DNA of 64,000 nt from Prorocentrum cordatum (GCA_963575745.1 CAUYUJ010012614.1:136501-200500), one strand, 5' to 3'; counted from the first letter of the stretch, positions 34,368-44,919 are shown. Made by a program: numbers and translations. Notes: a model not told the origin generated them from the sequence alone.

Positions 34368-35939
34368 TTACGGCTGAGATGCAGCGCCTGCGGGGTCATG
34401 GCCCGCGGCCTCAGGGCCCGCGCTGGCGGAGAGGGCCATGCCCTCGCCCGTCGCCGCGTCTTCCAGGGCAGGCTGGTCCAGGTAGGCCTTAAATGCGCCG
34501 GACCTCCAGTTGCCGGCTCTCAAGATGGTGGCGAGGCTCCCCCCGCTTTGGCGGAGAGTCTCCGTGTGGCCGCGCCGCAGGCACTTCGAGGTGATGCGGG
34601 CGGCATTGGGGAGGCCCGCCGCTTGCGCCGACCTGCGCAGGTTGCGGGTAATTGCTGGCACGGGGAGCACGCGCCCGGCTCTGGTCGGCTTTGCCAGGTG
34701 GGCAAAAGGAGACGCACCCGGCGCGAGGTCGCCCAGTAGGGCGCGCGGGGCGTGCACTGGGCAGGTCGCGGTGCAGATGCTGCACCAGCACGAGCGCCTG
34801 ACTTCGCTAGGCCTGGGCTTATGCTTTCGCCTCGAGAGGTGGAGTACGACCGCCTCGCTCGTGTTGAAAAGCACGATGGTCGGCACTGGGCGGTCCAGTT
34901 CCTCCTGCGTGAACCGGAAGTTGGCCGCCCGTGCTGGGTCGCCTATGCTGATCAACAGCGCCTCCGAGGGAAGCCTCAAGGCCAGTGCGAAGGCGACTAC
35001 GAACAGCGCTCGCACCTGAGGGTCAGGCACGTGCGGCAACATCGCGACTAACGCCTTCCGCGTGACAGGGGGAGGTCGCGGGTCAGGCTGGGGCGCACGG
35101 TGCTTGATCGCGGCCTTTGCGCGCGAAACGGCGGGGCTGCTGAACGCTGAGCGGTCGAGGCCCAGCAGCGTGCAGGCCTTGTCGACCTGGGCTTTGTAAT
35201 TGGCAAAAGTGCCGGGGTTCGAGAAGCACAAAGCCCAAAGACATAGCTCGTCCGCAGTTGGCGGGAGGGGGCTGTCCCCTTTTCCGAGCTGCGATTTGGC
35301 GAAACGGAACCAGCACCTCAGGCCGGCTGTCCACGTGCCGATGGAGCGCGGGGCACCGTTGAGGACGGCGGCGCACCGGGCCCCGAATAAGGCGCGCTTC
35401 CTGAATTCGGGGTCGCTCGGCGCAACGGCCAGGCGTCGAATTGCGGCGCGCGGGCCTCCTCTTCTCGAGCCCAGGGGCGACGCTTTCAGCGCGGCCGTCG
35501 CCCGCGCTAATTGCAGCCGCTGCGAGAGTACGCCCTCCTGTTGCGGGCGTGCGGGTGCCTGCGCGGCTGGACTCCTACCACCCGCCCGCGGGGGGGGCGA
35601 GGAGGACGAGGAGGAGGAGGAGGACGAGGAGGAAGAGGAGGAGCCAGCGGCGGAGGAGACACACGGCTGAGCGCACACGGGCGCCGCAGGCACCTCGTCA
35701 CTCACGAACGCCGCCGCAGGTGGCGGGCCCGGCGGCGGCTTTGCTCGCGCGAAGAGCGCGATCGCGCGCTGCGCGTCGGGCGACAGATTCACGTAGCCGC
35801 TCCAGTTTTCCGGTGCGCCAACCGCCCGCACAGATGAGATCGCGAACACATCGCAAGAAACCAGAAACTTGGCGACTTCCTCAACGACCGTGGGTGACGC
35901 CCACGGGGTCGCAACGGCGATCTGGTCGGCGAGCTTCAT
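34368..35939 (-). CDS. Tyrosine recombinase of the nested retroelement
   Basis: An intact ORF of 523 codons from the ATG at 35,939. The N-terminal ~150 residues contain a poly-Ser tract (about residues 98-113). The catalytic domain shows the tyrosine-recombinase residues in order: Arg322 in ALRLPSEAL, then K452-C-L-R455 followed by RGH (the H-x-x-R box, with Lys in place of the first His), Trp477 in GNWRSGAF, and the nucleophile candidate Tyr486 in FKAYL. A Cys cluster C-x-C-x2-C-x3-C-P-x-H (about residues 385-398) sits inside the domain and could bind metal. The protein would integrate the circular cDNA by site-specific recombination instead of using a DDE integrase. This is the only long open gene of the element, and its position next to B1 fits the family. 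Confidence 0.88.
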   Translation of the reverse strand: MKLADQIAVATPWASPTVVEEVAKFLVSCDVFAISSVRAVGAPENWSGYVNLSPDAQRAIALFARAKPPPGPPPAAAFVSDEVPAAPVCAQPCVSSAAGSSSSSSSSSSSSSSSPPPRAGGRSPAAQAPARPQQEGVLSQRLQLARATAALKASPLGSRRGGPRAAIRRLAVAPSDPEFRKRALFGARCAAVLNGAPRSIGTWTAGLRCWFRFAKSQLGKGDSPLPPTADELCLWALCFSNPGTFANYKAQVDKACTLLGLDRSAFSSPAVSRAKAAIKHRAPQPDPRPPPVTRKALVAMLPHVPDPQVRALFVVAFALALRLPSEALLISIGDPARAANFRFTQEELDRPVPTIVLFNTSEAVVLHLSRRKHKPRPSEVRRSCWCSICTATCPVHAPRALLGDLAPGASPFAHLAKPTRAGRVLPVPAITRNLRRSAQAAGLPNAARITSKCLRRGHTETLRQSGGSLATILRAGNWRSGAFKAYLDQPALEDAATGEGMALSASAGPEAAGHDPAGAASQP

Positions 35940-36706
35940 TCTGGCGCGCCGAGGGGCGCGTTGAGAGAGGTCGCCCCGCGCCCTGCGCGCCTCTCGATAG
36001 CCCCCTTCGCGTGTGAGAGCGTTCGTGCCGCGTTACTGACGCGCCTTCCCGGGCGGCGCTCGCGTCTCTTTCTCTGATGCGAGCCTTGCGCGGGGTCGAG
36101 CGGGAGCGACCGGCGCTGGCCGGTGACGGCGCGGCTAAGGCGACGTCGTTTCGATTGGGTCGTCATCGACGTCCGCGCCCTGCGGCGCGCCCACCATCGT
36201 CGTGCGATAGTCGATGGTATCAGATTCGCTGCTTGAGCAGCTGGACTCCGGTTCGAGTTCCGTGCCGAAGGTGCAGAGTGCTTCGTCCAGTCGGCATTCG
36301 ATGGCCAGCTGGATGGCCCGGAGGATCGTCGCGCGCGCGTCCCTAGCCAAGCCCAGGGACGGCACTGAATCCGCGGGAAGCCGCCCGAGCTGGAACCACG
36401 AGCGGATCCCGCGGCCCCGCAGCCACGAGGCCGCCGCGTCCGTGTCGCGCTGCCGCATCTCGCTCCTGAAAAGGGAATGCGCCGCGACCTTCGCGAGATG
36501 ACTTGCGGTGTGCGCTCGCTGGATCAGCCGAACGTAACAGCACCTCCGCGGCGGTGTTCGATCGCGCGCCATGGATACGTTGAAAATGCCCTCGGGGCGG
36601 GGGCAGACTTGCCGCATGACGCTACGCGCGAGCGAGCGCGGGGTGACGGGTGGGCGGGAGAGCAGGAGCGGGGGGAAGGAGAGCACTGGCGAGGCCGCGA
36701 GAGCGC
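35940..36706 (-). other. Interval between recombinase and RNase H
   Basis: A minus-strand ORF spans 36,135-36,770 with an acidic C-terminus rich in Ser/Asp/Glu. It could be the frameshifted C-terminal end of the RT-RNase H polyprotein, but no domain is recognised. The 200 bp nearest the recombinase start look noncoding. Confidence 0.45.
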
Positions 36707-37662
36707 TCAGACGGGACGGGCCGCGAGCTGGCATGGCAGCTGGAGGTCCCAGAATTCTGGCCGCAGCCACGGGCGCCTCCAGGTGGCCCCAATGCGTGTC
36801 ATGAGATCATAATCCTCCCGACTGGGCAGGTCAGAAATGTTATCAACTGGCGCGCCGCGGGAGTGGGACCCGACCTGACAGAGATAACGCGCGGGCCCGC
36901 CGGAAGGGACACGGTCGATCCGGAGGTTGATCTGGAGCAGCCCGATCACCGACCAGAAGTGGTGGACGATGGCCCCGTGGTCGCAGCACTTCGCTGATCC
37001 CTTTCGGAACGACCATTCGGCGATCGTGTTGTCGCTAAAGAGGCGAACCTTGCGGCCCCGGAGCTCCTTCTGCCAGGTGGAGATCGCCAAGGCCGAAGCG
37101 AGCATCTCGAGTCCGGCGATCTGATCGTCGCTCCGCTGCTGGAATTGCCTGCGCGCAGGCCGAATTGCATCGATCGGTCGCCGGCGCGCGATCGGGGCCT
37201 CGTTAGCCAGGCCGGCGGCATCTGGTCTGTGTATTCCCAACGTCCGTCGATCCAGAGGACGGCGGCCGCTCGTGGGGGCTCGCCCCGGGCGTCAGCGAAG
37301 GCAAGGACCGGCGGGCGGGTGTCCGCGGGCTCCCATTCCCTTGTCTCTGCAACGCTTCTCTGCAACACTTCCAACCACCACGCCAGGCTGCGCAGGGCGG
37401 GGCGCGGTAGAAACGGACGCCCCGAGTGTGCGTGGGCGAACAAGGGCCGCAGCATCGCACGGCCTAGTTTGCGGAATTGCCACGACGCCGCCCACGACAA
37501 CGCGCCCGCGAGCTTGGCGGCCCCACCTGTGCAAAGAAAGGTGTCGCCCCCGGCGCGCGCGGCGCGCGATCACGCGCGCGCCTGCGGTCATCGAACCGTC
37601 GTCAAGCGCCGTCCTGATTCGGTTCGTCCATTTGTCGACCTTGTCCTTGGACGGGCGCGCAA
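36707..37662 (-). pseudogene. DIRS-type RNase H, broken by frameshifts
   Basis: Pieces lie in different minus-strand frames. 37,699-37,590 holds a SKDKVDKWTNRIR helix that ends the RT. 37,500-37,260 has SWAASWQFRKLGRAMLRPL and a WWLEVL segment, then the first RNase H Asp in LAFADARG. 37,140-36,800 has the Glu in AGLEMLASALA, the Asp in LFSDNTIAEW and the final Asp in NISDLPSREDYDL, the last being a signature of DIRS-class elements. At least one or two frame changes separate these blocks. The enzyme would remove RNA from the RNA-DNA hybrid. Non-functional as it stands, unless the frameshifts are sequencing errors. Confidence 0.82.
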
Positions 37663-39346
37663 TCAGCCCTTTGCGTGAGGTCTGCGACACCGCACGCACA
37701 GTGCCCTAGCCCCCCATTCGCGAACGCGTCGCGCGCGGTGCACCGAGATGGCTAGTCCGAGAATCACGAGCGACGGGCCCGACTCAGTTTTCTTATCGGC
37801 CACCGACGTAGGGCCCAGGATGCACCTGATCACCCGGACCACGCACGAGAGGGCGTGCTGGGCCTTTGCGCGAGCGCGGAGAGGGTCGACCGGGTGCGAC
37901 GGAAGGGGGGGAGGGGACAGAGCGAGACGGGCCTCCCCGGAGCGCTCGACGCCGAACAGATCGTCGACGTACCTCAGGATTGGGATCCGCAAGAGGCGCC
38001 TGCAGATGGCCACTAGGGCCGCGCCGATTCTCTCCCAGTTGTGTACGCTGCTGACTGCGCCGCGACGCGCGGCGGGGCGGCGGGTGGGGCGGGATGGCCC
38101 GCGCGGGCCTGCTCCGAACGGGAGGGCAACGTGCTGGGCTCCCCAGGTGACGCCGGCGAAGCAATAGATGACCCAAGCGAAGCGTCGGTGCTCCGGGCGC
38201 AAGGGGATTCTGCGGAAGGCGGAATCAATATCGGCCTTGAAGAGCTCCAAGGGCCCCAGGGGTGCCTGAACAGGGCAGAGCGCACGCGGCGTCGGGGCCC
38301 GAGAAACGCGTCGCGCCAATTTCCGACACGCGTCAAACAGCGCGTCGACAGTGTCATGCTTCATCCGTTCCTGCGGCTCCGTACCCTTGTTGAGGTGGGC
38401 CGCGCTGCAGTCGTCTACGGCGCGCACCTGGCGCGCGGGCGGCGGTCCGCGAATGAGCGGCGCGGGCGGCCGTCGGGGTACCTTAGCGGTGCCGTCCGGC
38501 CGCGTCCCCTGCTCCACGCCGAAGCGGGGGATTACCGCGGCATCCGGGGGCACGTCGTCGGGGCTCAGTCGCCGGGGCGTCGTCAATCGCCCCGCGCTCG
38601 CGTCGGCGAGTGCGCCCTCGTGCAGCGCTTCGTCGCACGGGCTTGGCCGTGTCCTTTTGAACAATGCTTTTCTGTCCCGTGCATTGGCTGGCGCGCGGCG
38701 GGGCGGGGGGCCAGGGAGGAGAAGCCGGGCCCCTGCCGACGCGCGCGCGCGCCGGCCTCGAAGGATCTCTTCCGCTGATATCAGCGGCTTATGCGCCATC
38801 TCCGTCCCCGTGCCGGATTTTTCGAGTGTCCCAATCAGCGGTGCACCCTTCGCCGGCCGCGCTCCGTCGGGCGCGAGAAGCAGAGCCGCCCCTCGCGCGT
38901 TGCACCTCACGGAAGAAGTCAACGCATTTCGGGTCGTGGAAGTCCACATCGGCGACCAGGCGTTCGAAGAGCGGGCCGTTGACGCCGGATGCTACGTTGG
39001 CGACGCCCGGGTCCGCGCCGCGACCCCAGATTTCGACGAATCCGGCCGTCCTGAACTGATGTGCCATGGAGAGGACCCGCAGAACAGCCCCTTCACGCTC
39101 CTCCCTTACCTGCGCTCGGTCGTGGCGCGCGGTCGCCTTGCGCGCGCACCTGGGCGCCTCTTCGGGTGGCCTCGATGCCATCCATTCAAGCGCCGCCAAA
39201 GTGTCCTGCGAAAGCTTGCAGCCCGGCTCGAAGCCGGCATCGCCTTCGAGGGCGGCCGCTTCGGCGAAAGACAACTTGCGAGCATCAGACACAGACCGTT
39301 TGGGAGCCGGCTCGTCCGGGCTCGCGTGCTCGCGAAAGCGCTTCAT
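37663..39346 (-). pseudogene. Reverse transcriptase of the nested retroelement, frameshifted
   Basis: A probable start is the Met at 39,346 (MKRFREHASPDEP). The N-terminal part runs in one frame to about 38,920 (SGVNGPLFERLVADVDFHDP, then VDFFRE) and passes into a second frame with GAPLIGTLEKSGTGTEMAHK. The RT core follows: VRAVDDCSAAHLNKG, KADIDSAFRRIPL with the first catalytic Asp, and RYVDDLFG (the Y-V-D-D box, near 37,960). GPSLVILGLAI is the following motif. The order and wording match DIRS/Ngaro reverse transcriptases. Part of the fingers/palm (about 38,090-38,050) looks distorted, consistent with another local frame change. Confidence 0.85.
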
Positions 39347-39579
39347 GGCGAAAGCAAGCTGAACGCACGCGCCGCGGAGGGCGAGGGGGGCGCCAAGGCG
39401 AGGGGCGCGCCGTGGAGGGCGAGGGGGGCGCCGTGGAGGGCGCAGGAGGGAGGGCGGGGCCCGCGCATTCCTGGTGCGCCTCGGACCCTTTACCGCGTCG
39501 GACGCTCTAATTAGCAGCAAGCCCAAAATTCCGCGCGCCGTGCTGACGGCTGTGCCCGTCAGGCGCGCGCTGTCGCTGA

Positions 39580-41098
39580 TCAGCGGCGCTGCCATTTGCC
39601 GCCGCCCCCGCCGTTGCTCTTGTTGTTCCAGCTCTTCCAGGAGCCGGTCTTGGCCCCGGTGTCGGCCCTGCGCTTGCCCTGCTGACTCTGCTGACTCTGC
39701 TGGGCGGTCAGGCCATGGCCCGCACGGTGGGCCTGGCTGCGCTTGGGCGTCGCCGGGCCTCGGGCCGGACCGGCTCCCTCCTGCTTCGTGGCGGCGGGGG
39801 CGCTGCCGAGGCTCTTCTCGTCAAAATCGTATTCCCGCTCCGCCTGGCGGAGCAGCACCTCGTCGAGGGCGAGGGCCGCCTGACTCACCTGCGATGCCGA
39901 GGTCCGCGGCGGGGGGGCGGGGCGCGGGCGCGCGCGGCGGAGCGGGGTGGCGGGCCTGGAAACCTGTGACGCCAGCGGCGGCCTTCTCGGCCCAGGAGCG
40001 GCGGGCGACCTGGTCGTAGAACACGCCCAGGTGGGCTTTGCGGCCCTTGAGCTGGGCGTGGGCCGCTACCTGCGAAGCGAGCGGGGAATCCGCTGGCCGG
40101 AGGGCGCGCGGGCGCGCGCGGCAAGATGCCAGGAGGCAGATCTGCTTGTGTGCGAGTGCCGCGGCGAAGTCGAGCTGCTTCGTTGCGGCAGCGGCCAGAG
40201 CGTACCTGCGCCGCCGAGGAGGGTCCGCGAGTACGGTCGGCGGGCGGGACAGCGAGGTACTGGTCGAAGGCGAGGTGCCACTCGGTCCAATTCATCAGGC
40301 GAGGCTTGGCCCCGCCGCCCGCGCCCGCCTGGGTGGCATCGTCGTCATGTGGGCGGCCGACGGCGGACGCGCCCGTGGGAAGCCACAGGCGCAAGTCGAC
40401 GTTGACAAAAGGGGCGGCAAGCCCTTTCTTCTTCTGTAGGCGGTCGACCTCGGATGCGAGGGAATCGACGCGCACGGTCCTGACGCGACGCGGCCGGACG
40501 GGCGGCCGCGGACCGGCGAAACAGGCTGGGAGGGGGGGGGGCGCGCCTGGGCCACGCCGCGGTGGGCAAGTTGGCCAGGGTGATGGCGTTCAGCTGCGCC
40601 TGGAAGTCGACGTGAACCGTCGGGGCGTCATCCTTGGTGAGGATGCGGGTGAGCTCCGCCAGCGGGTCCGCTGCGGGTGCCGCTGGCCCGGCAGGCGCGG
40701 TGGTCCCAGCAGGTGCGAACTCCTTCTTCGCCGCCTGAACGGCGGCGGTCGCAGGGCGACCGTCGCGGCGGTTCTGGGCGCGCGCTTGCCTGTATAGCCT
40801 GGTCGAGGGCGTGAGCCTTTCCAGGCGAGATCTCAATCTTCTTTGTGTTGACGTACACGAGTGCCTGCGGGGTGTACACCTGTTGCACGGGACGCTCGCG
40901 CGGGTGGCCGCGCGGGACGGCCGGATCGCGCGCACGGACGCGCGGGCGGGAGCGGGAGCGCGCGCGCGGGCGGCGGACACGTGCCTCCGCTCGGTCGAGA
41001 ATCGCGACCATGTCATTCAGCCATGTGTCCGGGTCTGGAGCCCCTGTCGCCATCGCATGCTTCTTGAGAAAGAAACGCAAGGCAGCGGCCGCCTCCAT
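39580..41098 (-). pseudogene. gag-like ORF of the nested retroelement, several frameshifts
   Basis: Probable start at 41,098 (MEAAAALRFFLKKHAM, then DPDTWLNDMVAIL). Later parts lie in other frames: VNTKKIEISPGKAHALDQAI (near 40,850), LAELTRILTKDDAPTVHVDF (near 40,640), LASEVDRLQKKKGLAAPF and KPRLMNWTEWHLAFDQYL (40,460-40,260), VFYDQVARRSWAEKAA (near 40,020) and a Gln/Asn/Gly-rich C-terminus ending at 39,580. The WxxAFxxY and YDxxxRRxW patterns resemble DIRS-class gag proteins. It sits upstream of RT in the expected order. Total span about 506 codons. Confidence 0.72.
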
Positions 41099-41629
41099 GG
41101 CGGCAATTGTTTGCGCGGCGAACGAAGGGAAACCTGGAGTCCGCTGCACTGTCCGCGCGGCGCGGCTCGCTCTGTCGCACGTTCGCGGAACACGAGGTAC
41201 CGGGACTGGCGGGTCGGCGGGTGGGCGAGAGCCTCGGGAAAGACGAGGCCGAGGCCGACACGGCGAAGCCGCCACGAAGCACGATCGAATGCAAGCCTCG
41301 GAGAAACCGACGTGCGACCGGCGACGGGAACGGTAACGGGGCCCGAGTCCGCCTGCGCGCGAGATCACGCATGCGCCACGAATCCCGACACGCGGGCCCC
41401 GGAGAGCGGGGGGGGCGGGCGGGATGGCGGAGCCTCGTAAGCGAGCCGGACCGCCCCGCCCGGACCGTCCGCCGGAGCCGCCGGCCGTCCGTCGTTCTCA
41501 GCTGTCGGTGCCGCTTGCTCCCGCAGCTCGCGCCGGGTGTCCGCTGCCCCGAACGGGGCGCCAGGCCTTGGCGCGTCACTGTCACCCAGGAGCGGGGCCA
41601 CCAAAAGGCCGTCCTGGGAGAACATAGGG

Positions 41630-42245
41630 CTAGCGGGTCCCAGTGGACCAACCGGTCACGTCCAACGATCGTGCCGGTGTAGGCAGGGCCCCAGTGGGCC
41701 TGCCTGCAGCCCTTGAGCGGGGGGGAGAGGGGTCCCAGTGGACCACCGGTCGCGTCCAGTGAGCGCGCCGGTACGGGCAAAGCCAACATGGGCTTGCTCG
41801 CTGCTCCCTGAAGGGGTCCCAGTGGACCTACCGGTCACGTCCAACGATCGTGCCGGTGCAGGCAGGGCCCCAGTGGGCCTGCGTGCAGCCCTTGAGCGGA
41901 GGGAGAGGGGTCCCAGTGGACCACCGGTCGCGTCCAGTGAGCGCGCCGGTACGGGCAAAGCCAACGTGGGCTTGCTCGCTTCTCCCTGATGGGGTCCCAG
42001 TGGACCCACCGGACACGTCCAATCGATCGCGCCGGTGCAGGCAGGGCCCCAGTGGGCCTGCCTGCAGCCCTTGAGCGGAGGGAGAGGGGTCCCAGTGGAC
42101 CACCGGTCGCGTCCAGTGAGCGCGCCGGTACGGGCAAAGCCAACATGGGCGTGCACGCTGCTCCCTGAAGGGGTCCCAGTGGACCCACCGGTCACGTTCA
42201 ATCGAACGTGCCGGTGCGGGCGGGGCCCCAGTGGGCCGAGCGCCC
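41630..42245. repeat. ~179 bp tandem repeat inside the nested element (about 3.4 copies)
   Basis: AGTGGACC(A/T/C)ACCGG(T/A)CACGT begins near 41,642, 41,821, 41,999 and 42,178. Each unit contains a second half beginning AGTGGACCACCGGTCGCGTC, so there is a diverged half-unit of about 90 bp. It lies between gag and the A1 repeat, in the long 5' leader. Confidence 0.92.
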
Positions 42246-43804
42246 CCCGGAGATGATGATCCGGGCATCGCCACCTTGCCTGGTCGTGCCGTGTCCTGGC
42301 CTCAGTGGGCCGACGCTAGTGGAGTCAGCGTGATCCCCGATGGGCCCGATCACACTCCACATCTCCCTTGCCTGGTTGGCGCAAGCCGTCTAAATCCTTT
42401 TCCATGTCCTACCGCGCACCGCCGCGGCCGCTGCTGGGGCGCGCTGCGAGCCCAACCTCCACGAGATCTGCCACTGCGGGAAACGGGCTCGCTGGCGCCG
42501 CGACTTTAACATCGACCTGGTCGCGCGCGCGCTGCGTCTGGCGCGCTCGACCGGGACTGCACGGGCAACGCGAGTCGCCGTCTCTGCAGGAGTCCGGACG
42601 GGCCGGCCTGGCACCGGGGCCGATCCGGGCCGACCGACACGAGCCGAACGCAGGTACGGATGTCCCCGGCGGTCCGCCTGCCCGCCAGTGCGGGCGCGAG
42701 GCGCCGGGGTGGGTACTCGCGGACTTGCAGCAGGTAGTCTGGGTGTCACAACAACCCAGATCTCCTGCCGCGAGTCCACGAGCCCCGTGCGCACACTTGC
42801 GCAGATGCCCGACCATGGGCAGAAAAGAACTTTCGAGCCAAGCAAAACGACGAGGAGCGGACGGGGCGCCGGCCCGGGACCCAGCGCACCCGCCGCGAAA
42901 CGAGCCGCGTCCAGCAGAGGCGACGAAGGAGCGGAGCACCGCGCCCAGGGAGGGACCGGGACGCCACCAGGGCCGGAGCGGGCCCCACCGGAGCCGGGGC
43001 AGGCCCCGCCGGGGCCAAAGCGGAAGCGGGACACGAAGCGGCGGCGGCGGCGGCGGCCACCGCAGCGGCGGCGGCGGGCACGACGGCGACGGCCGCAGCG
43101 ACACACCGGCGGCAGCGGCGAGCGGCAGCACGACGCCCCGACGACGACGCGACAGAGCACGACGAGCCGACGCGACACGGACGCGACGGCGCAGCGGCAG
43201 CAGCGGCGGCGGCGGCGGCGCGACGCGCCAACGACGACACGACGACGCGGCGACGGGGCCAGAACGGGGCGCCCTTCGGCCTGGGCGCATCGCGCGGCCC
43301 GCCCACCTCGGCGGGTCGAAATCAATCTGCACGCGCGCGAGAGCGCGGCCCGCCCGCCTCGGCGGGGCCGCGATTGGTCTTGCGCGCGCTGAGCCAACGC
43401 GGCCCGCCCGCCTCGGCGGGGCCGCGGTTGTCCTGCGCGCGCGCGGGAGAAGGAGGAGGAACCTGCGCGCGCGGCGGGCGAAGCGGAGGGCGAGCGACCC
43501 GCCGACGCGCGGCGGGGCGGACGGCGCGGAGACCGGCGCGCGGGAGGACGGCAGGACCGAGAGACCGAGCGAAGGGACCGACGGCGGGACAGAACGGGAG
43601 GCCGAGGGGCCGAGAACAGGGCCGGCGGCGGGCCGCGGGGCGAGAGGCAAGAGGCGGGCCGGGGCGAGAGCGGAGCGAAGCAGAGGGGAAAGGGCCAGGC
43701 GCGAGAGGGGGCGGGAGGACACCGAAGGACAGAAGGGCGAGAGAGAAAGGGCCAGGGACACGGGGCCAGAGCGAAACGCCGCGGGGCCAGGGCCCGAAAC
43801 GGCA
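42246..43804. other. Very GC-rich leader region of the nested element
   Basis: Long ORFs exist on both strands (42,368-43,939 plus; 42,390-43,874 and 42,409-44,244 minus) but they are Arg/Ala/Gly/Pro-rich and mutually overlapping, which is expected of stop-poor GC-rich DNA. CCCGCC(C/T)GCCTCGGCGGG palindromes recur near 43,300, 43,350 and 43,405. No domain is recognised. A long 5' leader is the simplest reading. Confidence 0.5.
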
Positions 43805-44190
43805 GGCGAAACGCGCCCACAGGAAGATGGGCGCCCCGCCTGCCGCAAACAATTATGGAACCTGCGAGCGGCAAGGCTGGTCGGCGCCGCGGACGGGTCG
43901 CGCGCGCTCCCTCCGCGGCGGCCTAGCCGCCACGCATGACTGTTCCTGTGCGCGGCAAGGCTGGCCGGTGCCGCGGTGAACGCTCGCGTGCGCTCCCTCC
44001 GCGGCGACCTAGCCGCGGCGCATCCGACAAAACCGCGGCTCCATCTTTCTCGCGTTTCGCGTGTCGTCGCCTCGCGGCGAAGCGCCCCTCGCAACCTCAC
44101 GCGCTCGCTGCGGGGCGCGCGGACGCACGCGCATCGCGTCCTCGCTGCTGTGCCCGCGAGACAGCATTCGTGCCTCGGCTGTTCGCTCAC
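43805..44190 (-). repeat. Split direct repeat A1 (386 bp)
   Basis: Pair of 33,722-34,107. It is the minus-strand 5' end of the nested element and borders copia coding sequence at 44,191. Confidence 0.95.
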
Positions 44191-44919
44191 GAGACGTACA
44201 ACTACGTGGACGAGTGCTTCTACGACGACAAGGACGAGGTTCAAGACGAGGACTACGTCGAGGCATTCTACACGGAAGAGCTAACGGACAACTACCCAAT
44301 GGAGAGGAGTGGCGCGCAGAGAACCATCCAGGTACCTGACCAAGTTGTAGTTATGTTTCAACTTTGTGCAATTGCAGTGTATGGAATTTGTCTTTCGATG
44401 TCTCCTACGGTGGTGACAGTAGTCTCTACCATCGCGGGTATCATCATATTTATTTACGTAATGCAGCCCAAGCAAAACGACGACGTGGACACCGCTGAGC
44501 CGATGGAGGTGGATAGTTCGAGCAGCGACAAAATGTTCATGTCGGAGTTGCCCGAGAAGCAGGTCAAGGTCAACTCCAGGACGGCGAAGGCTACGCCGAA
44601 AGCTACGACGACAACACTCGCAGTACGAGCCGATCCAGTGACCTATGACGACGAGATCATGGGAGATGGACCAATTATGCTGGGAGATAGTGCTCTACTG
44701 AGGCAGTGGCTGGAGACCATGGGACCAACGATAATCAGGAGTGGCAAGTACGAGGGCAACAGCTACGAGACGGTCTATACCAAGGACAGGCACTACGCAA
44801 ATTGCCTAGGACGGTGTCTCAAGCTGGACGCAGACGAGAGCAGGAGTTATAACCTCGACCTGAGCATCAAGGTGTACATTGCATACAGCATCATCAAGTC
44901 AGCAGTACGTGTACGCTGA
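44191..44919 (+). pseudogene. C-terminal extension of the copia polyprotein with a membrane-like segment
   Basis: Continues the copia frame directly after the nested element, for 242 codons to the TGA at 44,917. It starts with an acidic stretch (YNYVDECFYDDKDEVQDED), then has about 38 mostly hydrophobic residues at 44,340-44,460 (QLCAIAVYGICLSM and IAGIIIFIYVM), which could be one or two membrane spans. An acidic/Ser region, a Thr/Lys-rich region and a folded-looking end (YTKDRHYANCLGRCLKL) follow. Copia proteins normally end shortly after RNase H, so this is an addition of unknown role. The hydrophobic segment is seen directly; any membrane or envelope-like function is inference. Confidence 0.7.

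Larger units (their letters stand above)
33550..44190 (-). mobile_element. Tyrosine-recombinase retroelement with split direct repeats (PAT/Ngaro-like), nested in copia
   Basis: Read on the minus strand the order is A1 (44,190-43,805), internal region, B1 (34,263-34,108), A2 (34,107-33,722), a 16 bp linker, and B2 (33,705-33,550). This A1-internal-B1A2B2 layout is the split-direct-repeat structure of PAT/Ngaro-type elements. The internal region encodes gag, RT, DIRS-type RNase H and a tyrosine recombinase, all on the minus strand. Both outer ends carry CAC. Excising 33,550-44,190 (10,641 bp, a multiple of three) rejoins the copia frame exactly, and there is no target duplication, as expected of recombinase-mediated insertion. 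Base composition is far more GC-rich than the surrounding copia sequence. A and B pairs look identical by eye, suggesting a young insertion. Confidence 0.9.

Noticed and set aside
42368-44244. Three long overlapping ORFs (494-611 codons) in the nested element's leader
   Set aside because: Arg/Ala/Pro-rich, open on both strands at once, and explained by very high GC. One reaches into the terminal repeat.
43936-44919. A single 327-codon gene starting at 43,936
   Set aside because: Its first ~85 codons are the terminal repeat of the nested element, also present at 33,853. Only the part from 44,191 on belongs to the copia frame.
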